Source: CALKCV01 sp964609515
GTDB taxonomy: Bacteria; Cyanobacteriota; Cyanobacteriia; Cyanobacteriales; Microcoleaceae
DNA: 39,377 nt
Assembly (NCBI GenBank): GCA_964609515.1
Contig: CAZSTZ010000031.1
Span: 1-39,377, forward strand
Direction: 5' to 3'
The stretch's first letter is position 1; each line of letters starts with the position of its first letter. Below the pieces are notes generated by a model, which worked only from the letters and a program-made list of their open reading frames with translations, was not told the origin of the DNA and ran no database searches. The position numbers and the translations under genes were made by a program. Below, piece by piece: positions 1 to 9,000 of this stretch.

Positions 1-1
1 C

Positions 2-730
2 TTTGCCAACACTTTTAGCTACCATTTCCAACCTTCTTTTTTAAAAGGAATTGCGGAGGTCAGTAGGGAAATAGAAAATCCCGCATATTTAGGACATGAA
101 GGCGGCCAATTATCAGAGTTAATTTGTCAGCTTAAAAACCAAGATGAAAAGGCTTACTCTCGATTTTTAAAGTTAATCAGAAGCTTCGATAATAATAAAG
201 AATTTCAGGGGGTAAGCAGGGATGATTCTCAGTTTTGGTGGGAGTTCGATTTAGGGAAAGTTCGAGGCGATCGCTTAATTGAAAAATTCCCCGCAGATGC
301 GATTTCTAACGGTTTCCTTAAAGCTACTGCTATTGCTTTCCTTACTTCTGTTCTATCTTCACCCGCTTTAATCTTAATCGAAGAGATTGAAAATGGTATC
401 AATCCTGGCAACATTCAAGAATTATTCTACTGGCTTTGGCAAGCAGCATCCCCCCGTCGAGAGGATATTACCGTCCAGTTAATTGTAACTTCTCATAGTC
501 CTGCCGTACTCCGAGAATTTAACGAAAATTTGGATTCTGTCTATATATTTGGATTGCACAAACGCAACTACGAAACCCATGTTACAAACTTGACTGAATC
601 CTTAGATTTTAAAAAGGACATCGGGCTTTTGGAGGGAGAACTTATTGAGGAGGAATTAAATGGCGATCGCTTCCTTCACATTCCTAAATATAGATTAGCA
701 GAGTTGTGGTACTCTGGCTCCATCGGTTAG
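2..730 (+). CDS. AAA15/RecF-like ATPase, C-terminal part (5' truncated by window)
   Basis: The frame is open from the window edge to the TAG at 728-730, giving 242 visible residues, so the N-terminus and Walker A are outside the window. The visible part has the ABC-like signature region SNGFLKATAIAFL, a Walker B strand LILIEEIENGINP with the catalytic Glu, and the switch/D-loop-like motif TSHSPAVL. These are the C-terminal hallmarks of the AAA15/AAA_21 group, which includes OLD-like and RecF/SMC-type ATPases found in many phage-defence operons. The next gene encodes a TOPRIM/DUF4276-like protein, the usual partner of such ATPases, which supports a two-gene ATPase-nuclease unit. The family call is firm; the defence role is inferred from context. 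Confidence 0.8.
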   Translation, partial: FANTFSYHFQPSFLKGIAEVSREIENPAYLGHEGGQLSELICQLKNQDEKAYSRFLKLIRSFDNNKEFQGVSRDDSQFWWEFDLGKVRGDRLIEKFPADAISNGFLKATAIAFLTSVLSSPALILIEEIENGINPGNIQELFYWLWQAASPRREDITVQLIVTSHSPAVLREFNENLDSVYIFGLHKRNYETHVTNLTESLDFKKDIGLLEGELIEEELNGDRFLHIPKYRLAELWYSGSIG

Positions 731-766
731 CAATGTAAATTTCAAATTTATGAGGCACAGAAATTC

Positions 767-840
767 GATCCCCCCTAGCCCCCCTTAAAAAGGGGGGAAC
801 TCCGGAACTCCCCCAATTCAGCGGGGGATTTAGGGGGATC
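767..840. repeat. C-tract/G-tract palindromic repeat, intergenic copy
   Basis: The outer arms are GATCCCCCTA-like and TAGGGGGATC. An inner hairpin pairs CCCCCCTT with AAGGGGGG, and further short G/C tracts follow. It fills the gap between the ATPase stop and the next start. The same element recurs inside genes at 7812, 9256, 16645, 33385 and 35526, so it is a dispersed family rather than a dedicated terminator. Confidence 0.85.
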
Positions 841-888
841 TTGAAGATGTACCTCACCAGGCAGAGAAACGTTATAGGCGAAAATCAA

Positions 889-1605
889 ATGACAGCAATT
901 CAACGCAATATCGGCATTATTGGAGACGGTTCTACTGACATAATCATTTTTGCCAAAATTGTCGAATGTATTTTAACCGAAGAAACATCTAAAGAATTTA
1001 TTGACTGCAATATTATCAAATTAAAAAGACAAAATATCCGCGAAATTGTAGATGAATATTGGAAATTTCAGAACGCAAAAACAACCCAAAAACCTCAAGA
1101 AACAGTCAAAGCTGTAACCGACATACTTTATCAAGGATTTTTGGATTTTACCAGGAAAGCTGGAGGAGTTTCTAATTGCGATCTGTTGATTTTAACGACA
1201 GATTCAGAAAAAGTATTAGCCAGGCCCAAGGATTATTTTAGTTATGGGTTGGATTTATTTAATATTTTATCGGAAGCGGTAATTAGGTTTTATGGGAAAG
1301 TCTTAGAACGAGGTTATCCCCAAGATAATATTCCCTTGGTTTTGCCCATAGCTACCTTTCCTTCCACTGAAATTCTTATTGCTGCTGCTAAGGGATTAAA
1401 TAATTATTATGGGAAAAAGCCTTTGGAGTTAAAACAATCGATTTATGGTGTTTCTAATCTTAAAAATCTTAGGGAAGACGAATTAGAAGAAAAAGCTCTT
1501 AAATTTATTACAGTTGCCGGAATAGACAATATTTTTAATAATATCCCCGAGTCGAGACATTTTATTAAAACTTTGTCTTGTTATCGGGTATCTTGTTATT
1601 TGTAG
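889..1605 (+). CDS. TOPRIM/DUF4276-like protein, partner of the upstream ATPase
   Basis: The product is 238 residues from the ATG at 889. That start is preferred over an in-frame TTG at 841 because the conserved strand follows directly (IGIIGDGSTDIIIFAKIV) and the TTG lies at the edge of the upstream repeat. An N-terminal G-D-G-S-T-D turn, a central LLILTTDSEK acidic strand and a later FPSTEILIAAAKG segment resemble the DUF4276 (TOPRIM-like) family, with Asp where Glu is usual in the first motif. In this family the acidic residues bind metal for phosphodiester chemistry. The last 15 or so residues are Cys/Tyr/Leu-rich and atypical, so the C-terminus may be altered. The gene ends 14 bp before the helicase start. 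It probably works with the ATPase upstream. Confidence 0.55.
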   Translation: MTAIQRNIGIIGDGSTDIIIFAKIVECILTEETSKEFIDCNIIKLKRQNIREIVDEYWKFQNAKTTQKPQETVKAVTDILYQGFLDFTRKAGGVSNCDLLILTTDSEKVLARPKDYFSYGLDLFNILSEAVIRFYGKVLERGYPQDNIPLVLPIATFPSTEILIAAAKGLNNYYGKKPLELKQSIYGVSNLKNLREDELEEKALKFITVAGIDNIFNNIPESRHFIKTLSCYRVSCYL

Positions 1606-1619
1606 TAGAAAAAAACTTT

Positions 1620-4600
1620 ATGCACATAAACGAACTCAAACCAGATATTATAGTTAGCGGTCCCCTGTTCCCCGAACCCGTTAAAATCATTGCCCTTACC
1701 CCAATGGGCTCCTCTATAAAGTTAGTCGGGCAGGGACTCCATAGCAACGGCCTCTTCCAATCTATCCTCGCCCCCGAACAAATCGCCCAACTCACCGCCA
1801 CTCCGACCTCAGAACCCTTCGACGGCGATGGCCGCAGGTTCCGTTTGGGGGTGGAGGCTTTGCGGTGGGGGTTGGCTCACGAATACGACCCCTTTTTCTC
1901 TCTGGCGATCGCCCGCGTAGATCCTTTACCCCATCAATTAGAAGCGGTTTATAATTACTTTCTTAAATCTGCCCGAATTCGCTTTTTATTAGCAGATGAC
2001 CCGGGGGCGGGAAAAACAATTATGGCAGGTTTATTGCTTAAAGAACTCAAAATCAGAGGGTTAGTTGGGCGTACCTTAATCATCGCTCCCGCAAATTTAA
2101 CTTTCCAGTGGCAGCGGGAAATGAAGGAAAGGTTTCGAGAAGATTTTGAAGTAGTTAAAGGCGATGTTTTGCGGGCTAATTATGGCAGCAACCCTTGGCA
2201 AGAAAAACATCAAATTGTTACTTCTGTTTCCTGGGTTTCTCGCATTTCTGATGCTAAAGAAAGTTTGCTTCGTTCTCAATGGGATTTGATAGTTGTGGAT
2301 GAGGCTCATAAAATGAGCGCTTATCGCAGCGACAAGAAAACTCTCGCCTACAAACTCGGGGAAAAACTGTCAGAAATGACCGACCATTTCTTATTAATGA
2401 CCGCTACTCCCCACAAGGGCGACCCGGATAATTTTCGGCTGTTTTTAGAACTATTAGATAAGGACGTTTACGGCGATATTAAAAGTTTGGAAGAGGCGAT
2501 GCAACGCAACAGCGCTCCTTTTTATTTACGTCGTACTAAGGAGGCTTTGGTAACTTTTCCTAACCCGGAAACGGGAGAGGTTAAAAAGTTATTTACTAAC
2601 CGTATAGTCGAAACTATTGACTTTAAAATGGATGATGCGGAAGAGATTTTTTACGAAAATTTAACGCGCTATGTGGAAGATAAATCGATTAAAGCGGCGG
2701 CGGACGATTCTGCCAGAGGTCGAGCGCTAGGTTTTACGATGGCAATGCTCCAGCGGCGATTTGCATCGAGTATTTATGCGGTGCGTCGCAGTTTGGAACG
2801 GATGCGCGATAAGCGCAAAAAGATTTTAGAAGACCCGGAGGCTTATCGCCAAGAAACAATTAATCGAAAATTACCGGAGGGTTTTGAGGAACTGCCAGAG
2901 GCAGAACAAAATAAGTTAATTAGGGATTTGGAGGCGGTGGTTGCTTCGATAAATCCTCGGGATTTGGAGGGGGAAATTTTGGAGTTAAATAAGTTGGTTG
3001 CCGAGGCGCGGGGTTTGGAAAAAGGAGAAGTTGAATCGAAATTGGTAAAACTTAAGGAGGTTATTAAGCAGGAAAAATTGTTTGACAACCCGAAAATGAA
3101 ATTGTTAGTTTTTACCGAACATAAGGATACTTTGGATTATTTAATCGGCAAATTGACAGAGTGGGGGCTGTCGGTGACGCAGATTCATGGGGGGATGAAA
3201 ATAGGCGATCGCGACACTCCCAATACTCGCATTTATGCAGAACGAGAATTTCGAGAAAGCGCCCAAGTTTTGGTGGCGACGGAGGCCGCTGGGGAAGGAA
3301 TTAATTTACAGTTTTGCTGGTTTGCGATTAATTACGATATCCCCTGGAACCCGGTTCGCTTGGAACAGCGTATGGGACGGATCCATCGTTACGGACAAGA
3401 AAAGGATTGTCTGATATTTAACTTTGTTTCTACCAGTACCAGGGAGGGTCGGGTTTTGTGGAAGTTGTTCGATCGCATCCGGGCTATCGAAAAAGACCTG
3501 GACCCGGAGAGTACGGGTAAGGTATTTAACGTTATCGGCGATATCTTCCCCGCAAATCAACTGGAACGGATGATTCGGGAAATGTACGTTCGCCACCAAA
3601 CCGAGGACGGCATTAAAGATAGGATAGTTAAAGAAATCGACCCCCAACGGTTTAGAAAGATTGCCGACTCGGCCTTGGAGGGGTTGGCGAAACGGGAGTT
3701 AAATCTATCGGCAATTTTTGGCAAGTCCGCAGAGGCAAAGGAAAAGCGGTTAGTACCAGAAGCGATCGCCGATTTTTTCCTCGAAGCGGCGCCGGCGGTC
3801 AACATCCACCCCAAGGCAGTCGGCAAAACCGGCAAAAATTCCCAGGTATATAAAATTGGCAAGATTCCTCGGACTCTCTGGCCGACGGGCGATCGCCTCG
3901 AACCTCGTTACGGCAAGTTGGGGCGGGAGTACAAGCAAATTGTTTTCGATAAAACCCTGTTGCAAAAGGAGCCGACTTGGGAATGGGTGACGCCGGGGCA
4001 TCCTTTATTTGAATGCGTCCGCGAAAGCGTTCTCGATGCCGCCAGGGACGACCTCCAGCGGGGGGCGGTCTTTTTCGACTTCCACCGAGGCGAACCGGTC
4101 AGACTGGATGTCTTTTCTGCTGCCATCCGGGATGGGAGGGGGCGGACTCTCCACAAGCGCTTGTTTGTGGTGGAGGCGGAACTCGACTGCAGTTTAAAAG
4201 TGCGGCAACCGACGATTTTTTTAGATTTTACTCCCGCCCCCAAGGGAACCAAACCCCCAGAAGACAGCGGACTGCCGGGAAAAGATGAGGTAGAATGCGC
4301 TCTGGTAGAGGGGGCGCTGGCACCTTTTTTAGCAGAAGTGCGGGGGGAACGGGAGAAGGAAATTGCGACTATTTCTCGGCATTTGGAGATTAGTTTGCGG
4401 GGCATTATCGATCGCCTCCAGTGTCAGTTTGCGGAGTTGGTGATGCAAAAGGAGTCGGGTTCTAAGGAGTTGGGTCTCGACGGGCGCATCAAACAGATGG
4501 AGGACCGACTTTTCGAGTTAAACGGGCGTTTGGAGGGGCGTCGCGAAGAGTTGAAACAGGAGGGCAGTTGTACCATTGCCGACATCCAGCATCGCGGGCG

Positions 4601-5042
4601 GGCGTGGGTGTTGCCCCATCCAGACAGGAGCTCTCCAGATTTTGCGGCGATGGTGGCGGATGGGGAGGTGGAACGGATCGCGGTGGCGGCGGTTATGGAG
4701 TACGAACGGTCTCGGGGATGGCAGACCGAAAGCGTGGAGGCGGAAAACCGAGGATTTGACTTGATTTCCCGCAAACCCCATCCAGAGGATCCGGAGACGG
4801 CGATCGCGGTTCGTTTTATCGAGGTTAAGGGTCGGGCGGCAGTGGGGCCGGTGGCGCTGACGACGAACGAGTATAAGAAGGCGGGGCAGTTGAAGGATGA
4901 TTATTGGTTGTATGCGGTTTTTAATTGCGCGACGGTTCCAGAAGTTCATCTGGTACAAAATCCGGTTAAGTTGGGATGGCAACCTTTGGTTAAGGTGGAG
5001 CATTATCGGGTTGAGGCGAGGGAGATAATTGATAATTGTTAG
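1620..5042 (+). CDS. SNF2/DEAD-like helicase with C-terminal DUF3883-type nuclease-like domain
   Basis: The product is 1140 residues from the ATG at 1620; the frame extends upstream to 1578, but only 1620 avoids overlapping the previous gene. Walker A is near residues 126-133 (DDPGAGKT), DEAH is near 226 (VVDEAHKM), motif III is LLMTATPHKG, and motif VI is near 590 (RMGRIHRYGQ). Together these define an SNF2/RapA-like superfamily 2 translocase. A long charged middle region follows. Around residues 1030-1105 is a DUF3883/NOV-like domain with a restriction-fold signature: Asp in GFDLIS, then FIEVKGR (E-x-K). Helicases of this build occur beside DNA methyltransferases in modification-linked defence systems. 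The gene lies upstream of the DUF1156 methyltransferase and the DUF499 ATPase on the same strand. A DNA translocation or restriction role is inferred. Confidence 0.85.
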   Translation: MHINELKPDIIVSGPLFPEPVKIIALTPMGSSIKLVGQGLHSNGLFQSILAPEQIAQLTATPTSEPFDGDGRRFRLGVEALRWGLAHEYDPFFSLAIARVDPLPHQLEAVYNYFLKSARIRFLLADDPGAGKTIMAGLLLKELKIRGLVGRTLIIAPANLTFQWQREMKERFREDFEVVKGDVLRANYGSNPWQEKHQIVTSVSWVSRISDAKESLLRSQWDLIVVDEAHKMSAYRSDKKTLAYKLGEKLSEMTDHFLLMTATPHKGDPDNFRLFLELLDKDVYGDIKSLEEAMQRNSAPFYLRRTKEALVTFPNPETGEVKKLFTNRIVETIDFKMDDAEEIFYENLTRYVEDKSIKAAADDSARGRALGFTMAMLQRRFASSIYAVRRSLERMRDKRKKILEDPEAYRQETINRKLPEGFEELPEAEQNKLIRDLEAVVASINPRDLEGEILELNKLVAEARGLEKGEVESKLVKLKEVIKQEKLFDNPKMKLLVFTEHKDTLDYLIGKLTEWGLSVTQIHGGMKIGDRDTPNTRIYAEREFRESAQVLVATEAAGEGINLQFCWFAINYDIPWNPVRLEQRMGRIHRYGQEKDCLIFNFVSTSTREGRVLWKLFDRIRAIEKDLDPESTGKVFNVIGDIFPANQLERMIREMYVRHQTEDGIKDRIVKEIDPQRFRKIADSALEGLAKRELNLSAIFGKSAEAKEKRLVPEAIADFFLEAAPAVNIHPKAVGKTGKNSQVYKIGKIPRTLWPTGDRLEPRYGKLGREYKQIVFDKTLLQKEPTWEWVTPGHPLFECVRESVLDAARDDLQRGAVFFDFHRGEPVRLDVFSAAIRDGRGRTLHKRLFVVEAELDCSLKVRQPTIFLDFTPAPKGTKPPEDSGLPGKDEVECALVEGALAPFLAEVRGEREKEIATISRHLEISLRGIIDRLQCQFAELVMQKESGSKELGLDGRIKQMEDRLFELNGRLEGRREELKQEGSCTIADIQHRGRAWVLPHPDRSSPDFAAMVADGEVERIAVAAVMEYERSRGWQTESVEAENRGFDLISRKPHPEDPETAIAVRFIEVKGRAAVGPVALTTNEYKKAGQLKDDYWLYAVFNCATVPEVHLVQNPVKLGWQPLVKVEHYRVEAREIIDNC

Positions 5043-5056
5043 CCTACAGGTTAATT

Positions 5057-5081
5057 GTAAGGTGCGCGTTGCGCACCCTAC
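5057..5081. repeat. GC-rich palindrome (GGTGCGCG..CGCACC family)
   Basis: The core GGTGCGCGTTGCGCACC sits between GTAA and CTAC just after the helicase stop. A second copy with a changed loop lies at 26653-26677, so it is a small dispersed palindrome. It could act as a transcription attenuator here, but there is no T-tract. Confidence 0.6.
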
Positions 5082-5098
5082 AGGTTAACTCGCCCAGC

Positions 5099-5132
5099 AG
5101 AAACCGGGTTTTTTGGAAAAACCCGGTTTCTT
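5099..5132. repeat. AAACCCGG-type hairpin repeat
   Basis: The inverted repeat has arms AGAAACCGGGTTTTT and AAAAACCCGGTTTCT around a GG centre. It is one of at least eight copies in the window, lies 57 bp after the helicase stop and could fold as a strong hairpin. It separates the helicase gene from the promoter at 5159. Confidence 0.8.
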
Positions 5133-5158
5133 ACATCTTCCTGTTGCCTAAATTTCTA

Positions 5159-5187
5159 TTGACAAAAATAGGCTATTGGGGTATGCT
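5159..5187 (+). promoter_or_regulatory. Sigma70-type promoter for the PRTase/DprA-methyltransferase unit
   Basis: A perfect -35 TTGACA (5159-5164) and a -10 TATGCT (5182-5187) are separated by 17 bp. They lie 50 bp upstream of the start at 5237, which has an AAGGAGG ribosome site at 5220. Among the gaps of the defence island, this is the only one where I noted a clear consensus promoter, so the second half of the island may be transcribed separately from the helicase. Confidence 0.55.
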
Positions 5188-5236
5188 AGTTTTCAAGACG
5201 TGACAAAATATCATAAGCTAAGGAGGAAATGAAGTA

Positions 5237-6058
5237 ATGAAGCGTTATCAACTAGCCGATTTTAGTTTCGACAGGAATCCGCACAGCGGGGATTTACTGC
5301 TGTTGCTAGAAGGTCCAACGCTATATAAGTCTATTCTCAGTCGAGCATTTGCACCGTTGTATTTTAGCCGGACCTTTGAAGACAGATATGGTAAGTATGA
5401 TTGGGGAACTTACATTAAAGGGGCAAATGATGATGACTTAGAAGCACTGACTAACTTCTGTACCCTACTTCAGAGTGTAGTTTTCATTGATGACGACCTC
5501 GATGAAAGTTTTGCTCTGGCATTCCACACCAGAACTTCTGCGAGCGGGGGATATGAAAGAAGCTCAATGGGTCAGCTAGTGCGAGAGGCCAAACCCTACG
5601 ATAGGGGCTGGAACGCTGGCAGTCAGAGCAAAGCTAAAGAATTAGCCGATCTTATGGCGAATTTCGTTCGATCGCATCCTACCTATGCAAGAGCTGACTT
5701 AATCGGGGCAGTTCCTCCATCTAACCCCAACAAGCCTTTTGACCTGCCGACCTATTTAGTTGAGGCAATTACCAAATCGACCGACCAAACATCGGCTACA
5801 ACTTCGATCGCAAAAGTACGCACGACCAGTCCGATGAAAGATTGCCGCACCATCCAAGAAAAAATAGATAACATTAAGGATGCCTTTGAGGTGGATGCGT
5901 CTATTGTTCGAGAAAAAACTGTTATCCTAATAGACGACATCTACCAGACGGGGTTTTCCATTAACGAAGTTGGTAGAATGCTGCAACAGGCGGGCGCTAG
6001 GTTGGTGCTGGGGCTTGTTGCCACGAAGACAACTCAAGATTTATCGGAGCCAATCTGA
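5237..6058 (+). CDS. Phosphoribosyltransferase-like (ComF-type) protein coupled to DprA
   Basis: The product is 273 residues with a strong AAGGAGG ribosome site. The C-terminal half carries a PRPP-binding loop near residues 229-239 (VILIDDIYQTG), preceded by a polar connector and followed by a helix typical of type I phosphoribosyltransferases such as ComF. The N-terminal 200 residues match no family I recognise; they contain an acidic stretch (FIDDDLDES) and a segment LIGAVPPSNPNKPFDLPTYL that probably forms part of the PRTase hood. The gene ends 4 bp before the DprA-methyltransferase ATG, so the two are probably translationally coupled. ComF-like and DprA-like proteins both act on incoming single-stranded DNA in transformation, so the pairing may be meaningful. 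The substrate is unknown. Confidence 0.65.
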   Translation: MKRYQLADFSFDRNPHSGDLLLLLEGPTLYKSILSRAFAPLYFSRTFEDRYGKYDWGTYIKGANDDDLEALTNFCTLLQSVVFIDDDLDESFALAFHTRTSASGGYERSSMGQLVREAKPYDRGWNAGSQSKAKELADLMANFVRSHPTYARADLIGAVPPSNPNKPFDLPTYLVEAITKSTDQTSATTSIAKVRTTSPMKDCRTIQEKIDNIKDAFEVDASIVREKTVILIDDIYQTGFSINEVGRMLQQAGARLVLGLVATKTTQDLSEPI

Positions 6059-6062
6059 AACC

Positions 6063-9000
6063 ATGACTTACAAAACAGCTATTCTCCAACTAACTCAGGC
6101 TAGGGGACTCGGAAGCGGAACTCTGGGTCGCTTATTAAAGATACTTGCCAGGGAGGGAGGTAACTTAGAGGAATTGGTATCGCTGCCAGTTAACGAGTTG
6201 GTTTGTCGTTACGGTCTGAAGACTGAAGTAGCACGGGCAGTTAAGACAACCCGCGATCGCGCCATGCAGTTAGGGGACGAACTGCACCGTCAGGGAGTTC
6301 AGATTCTGGTTCGGGGAAAGCCAGACTATCCGGCTCGCCTAACGCAAGTTCTGGGAGAAACTGCTCCTCCAGTCTTGTTTGCTAAAGGCAACTTAAGCAT
6401 TCTAGAGCGAAAAACTGTTGGTTTCTGCGGTTCTCGCAAAACTTCAGCAAAGGGACTGCGGATAGCGAGGGAATCTGCGAGGCTCCTCGCTGAATCGGAC
6501 ATAAATATTGCGAGCGGCTATGCCAATGGAACGGACTTGGCGGCTCACTGCGGCGCGTTGGCGGTTAATGGCGCGACGACATTTGTTTTGGTAGAAGGGA
6601 TTTTGAATTTCCGCATCAAACCAGAGGTTGCCGAACTGTTGAATGAGGAAAATTATGTGGCGGTTTCCGAGTTTCCTCCAGAGATAAAGTGGATAGCTCG
6701 CAATGCCATGCAGCGCAACCGGACTATCTGCGGCTTGTCCGATGCGATGATTATGGTTGAATCTGGTCTGTCGGGTGGCACTTTTGCGGCAGGGGAGACA
6801 ACCCTGCAACTGAATCAACCGCTGTTTGTGGTAGAATATGCGGAGCCACCTAAGTCAGCAGAGGGCAATCGTTATTTTCTCGATAAGGATGCCAGACCTT
6901 TGCTAGGAAACCGAAAAGGCAAGCCCCTTCTCGATGCTGTTTTTGAGATACTGGCTAAAGCAGGGGAACCTATAGAAAGCTACTCCCCTAAGCAAGGGGC
7001 ACTTTTCAGCGAAACCGACGCTCCCAAAAAGAGCCCGCAACCACAAGTAACGACAGTCACAGAACCAGTAGAACGGATACCACCAATGAACGATTACCCC
7101 AAACGCCTAATCGAAGTTGACCTGCCCATTAAGCGCATCTCCGCCCACGCCAGACGGGAGAAGTCCATCCGTCACGGGCATATTTCTACTCTCCATATTT
7201 GGTGGGCCCGACGCCCTTTGGCTGCCTGTCGGGCGGTGCTTTGCGCGGCCCTTTGGCCGGACCCGACGGACGCCAATTGTCCCGAACGGTTTCGGGTGGA
7301 GGGGGCTCGCATTATTGGCGATTTTGCTAAGAAGGCGGCGCGGGATTTGGCGAATACTTGCCAGACTGATGTTTGGAAGCGGTGGGAGGTTTTGGCGAAA
7401 CGGGAAAATCCACTGGATGCGGATAATCCCGACGACCTCAATATTCTCCGTTATCGCCTGTTGGATTTTATCGCGGATTTTGCTAATTGGGATAATGCCA
7501 CTCAACCGGATTATTTGGCTGCCAGTCGCGCTTTAACTCAGGCCGCCCACGAGTCTTTGGGGGGCATTCCGGGTACTCGCCCTCTGGTGGCGGATTCGTT
7601 TGCGGGGGGCGGGGCGATACCTTTGGAGGCTTTGCGGGTGGGGGCCGACGCTTTTGCTTCGGATCTCAATCCGGTGGCGGTTTTGCTGAATAAGGTGGTT
7701 TTGGAGTATATCCCTAAGTACGGGGAGACTTTGGCGGCTGAGGTGAGACGGTGGGGGGAGTATATTAAGGATGAAGCCCAGAAGGAGTTGGGGGAGTTTT
7801 ATCCGAGGTCTGGATCCCCCCCGGCCCCCCTTGAAAAGGGGGGAGAAAGAGAAAGAGTTTCCCTTGAAAAGGGGGGAGAAAGAGAAAGAGGTGGTACGCC
7901 TATTGCTTATCTTTGGGCGCGGACTGTGGTTTGCGAGGGGCCTGGTTGCGGGGCGGAGGTGCCTTTGATGCGGAGTTTGTGGTTGGCGAAGAAGAATAAT
8001 AAGTCGGTGGCGTTGAGGTTGGTGCCCAATTTGGAGGGGAAGCGGGTTGATTTTGAGATTATTGAGGATGCTAGGGCTAAGGATGTTCGAGATGGAACGG
8101 TTAAGCGGGGTTCGGCGACTTGTCCTTGTTGCGGGTTTACGACTCCGGTGGCTTCGGTGAGAAAGCAGTTAAAACCTCGACGGGGCGGGGCGGACGATGC
8201 TCGGCTGTTCTGCGTGGTGACTGTGAGGGATTCTGAGAAGGGACGGTTTTATCGGTTGCCGAATGAGGTGGATCTGGAGGCTGTTAAGCGGGCGCGGGAA
8301 GAATTGGAGAGGCGCAAGGCGGAACATCGCGGCGAGTTGAGTTTGGTGCCGGATGAACCAACGCCCCAAGGTGGAGGTAGCGGCGCGGGTCGCGCTTTTT
8401 CTCAGCGCAATTACGGGATGAATAAGTTTGAGGATTTGTTTGCCTCCCGCCAGGCTTTGGCGTTGAGTACCCTGGCGAGGTTGGTTAACGAGGTTGGGGA
8501 AAAGTTGGTTGGTGGTGAGGATGAGGGGTTGGCGATCGCCGTTCAGTGTTGTTTGGCGTTTATTATAGACAAGCAGACTGACTACAATTCGTCGCTGTGT
8601 ACTTGGAACACCAGAGGGGAGTACATAGGACACACTTTTGGTCGTCAAGCATTACCGATGGTATGGGATTTTATTGAGCTTCAACCTTTTGGAGATGGTT
8701 CGGGAAATATTGAAGGTGCGGTTGATTGGACTTTTAGAGTGATAGAGCAAGGGTCTATTATTAGCGATGGTCAGTCAGGAAGTGTCGGAATTTCTTCTGC
8801 TGTTAAACACCCCCTACCAAGCGGTTTCGCTCAATGCTTCTTTTCCGATCCGCCTTATTACGACGCGGTACCCTACGCCGACTTATCCGACTTCTTCTAC
8901 GTCTGGCTAAAACGGACCCTCCCCCCGTCTCTTGGCACATCCTTCGCAAACGAACTCGCTCCCAAAGACGACGAATGCATCGTCGATGAAGTCAAAGGCA

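Noticed and set aside
3557..4405. Several long - strand frames within the helicase gene
   Set aside because: They are antisense shadows with Arg/Ser-rich, motif-free translations; the + strand has clear helicase and DUF3883 motifs.
5970..6062. Earlier start of the DprA-methyltransferase
   Set aside because: It would overlap the PRTase gene by 89 bp; the ATG at 6063 lies 4 bp after the PRTase stop and starts the DprA domain.
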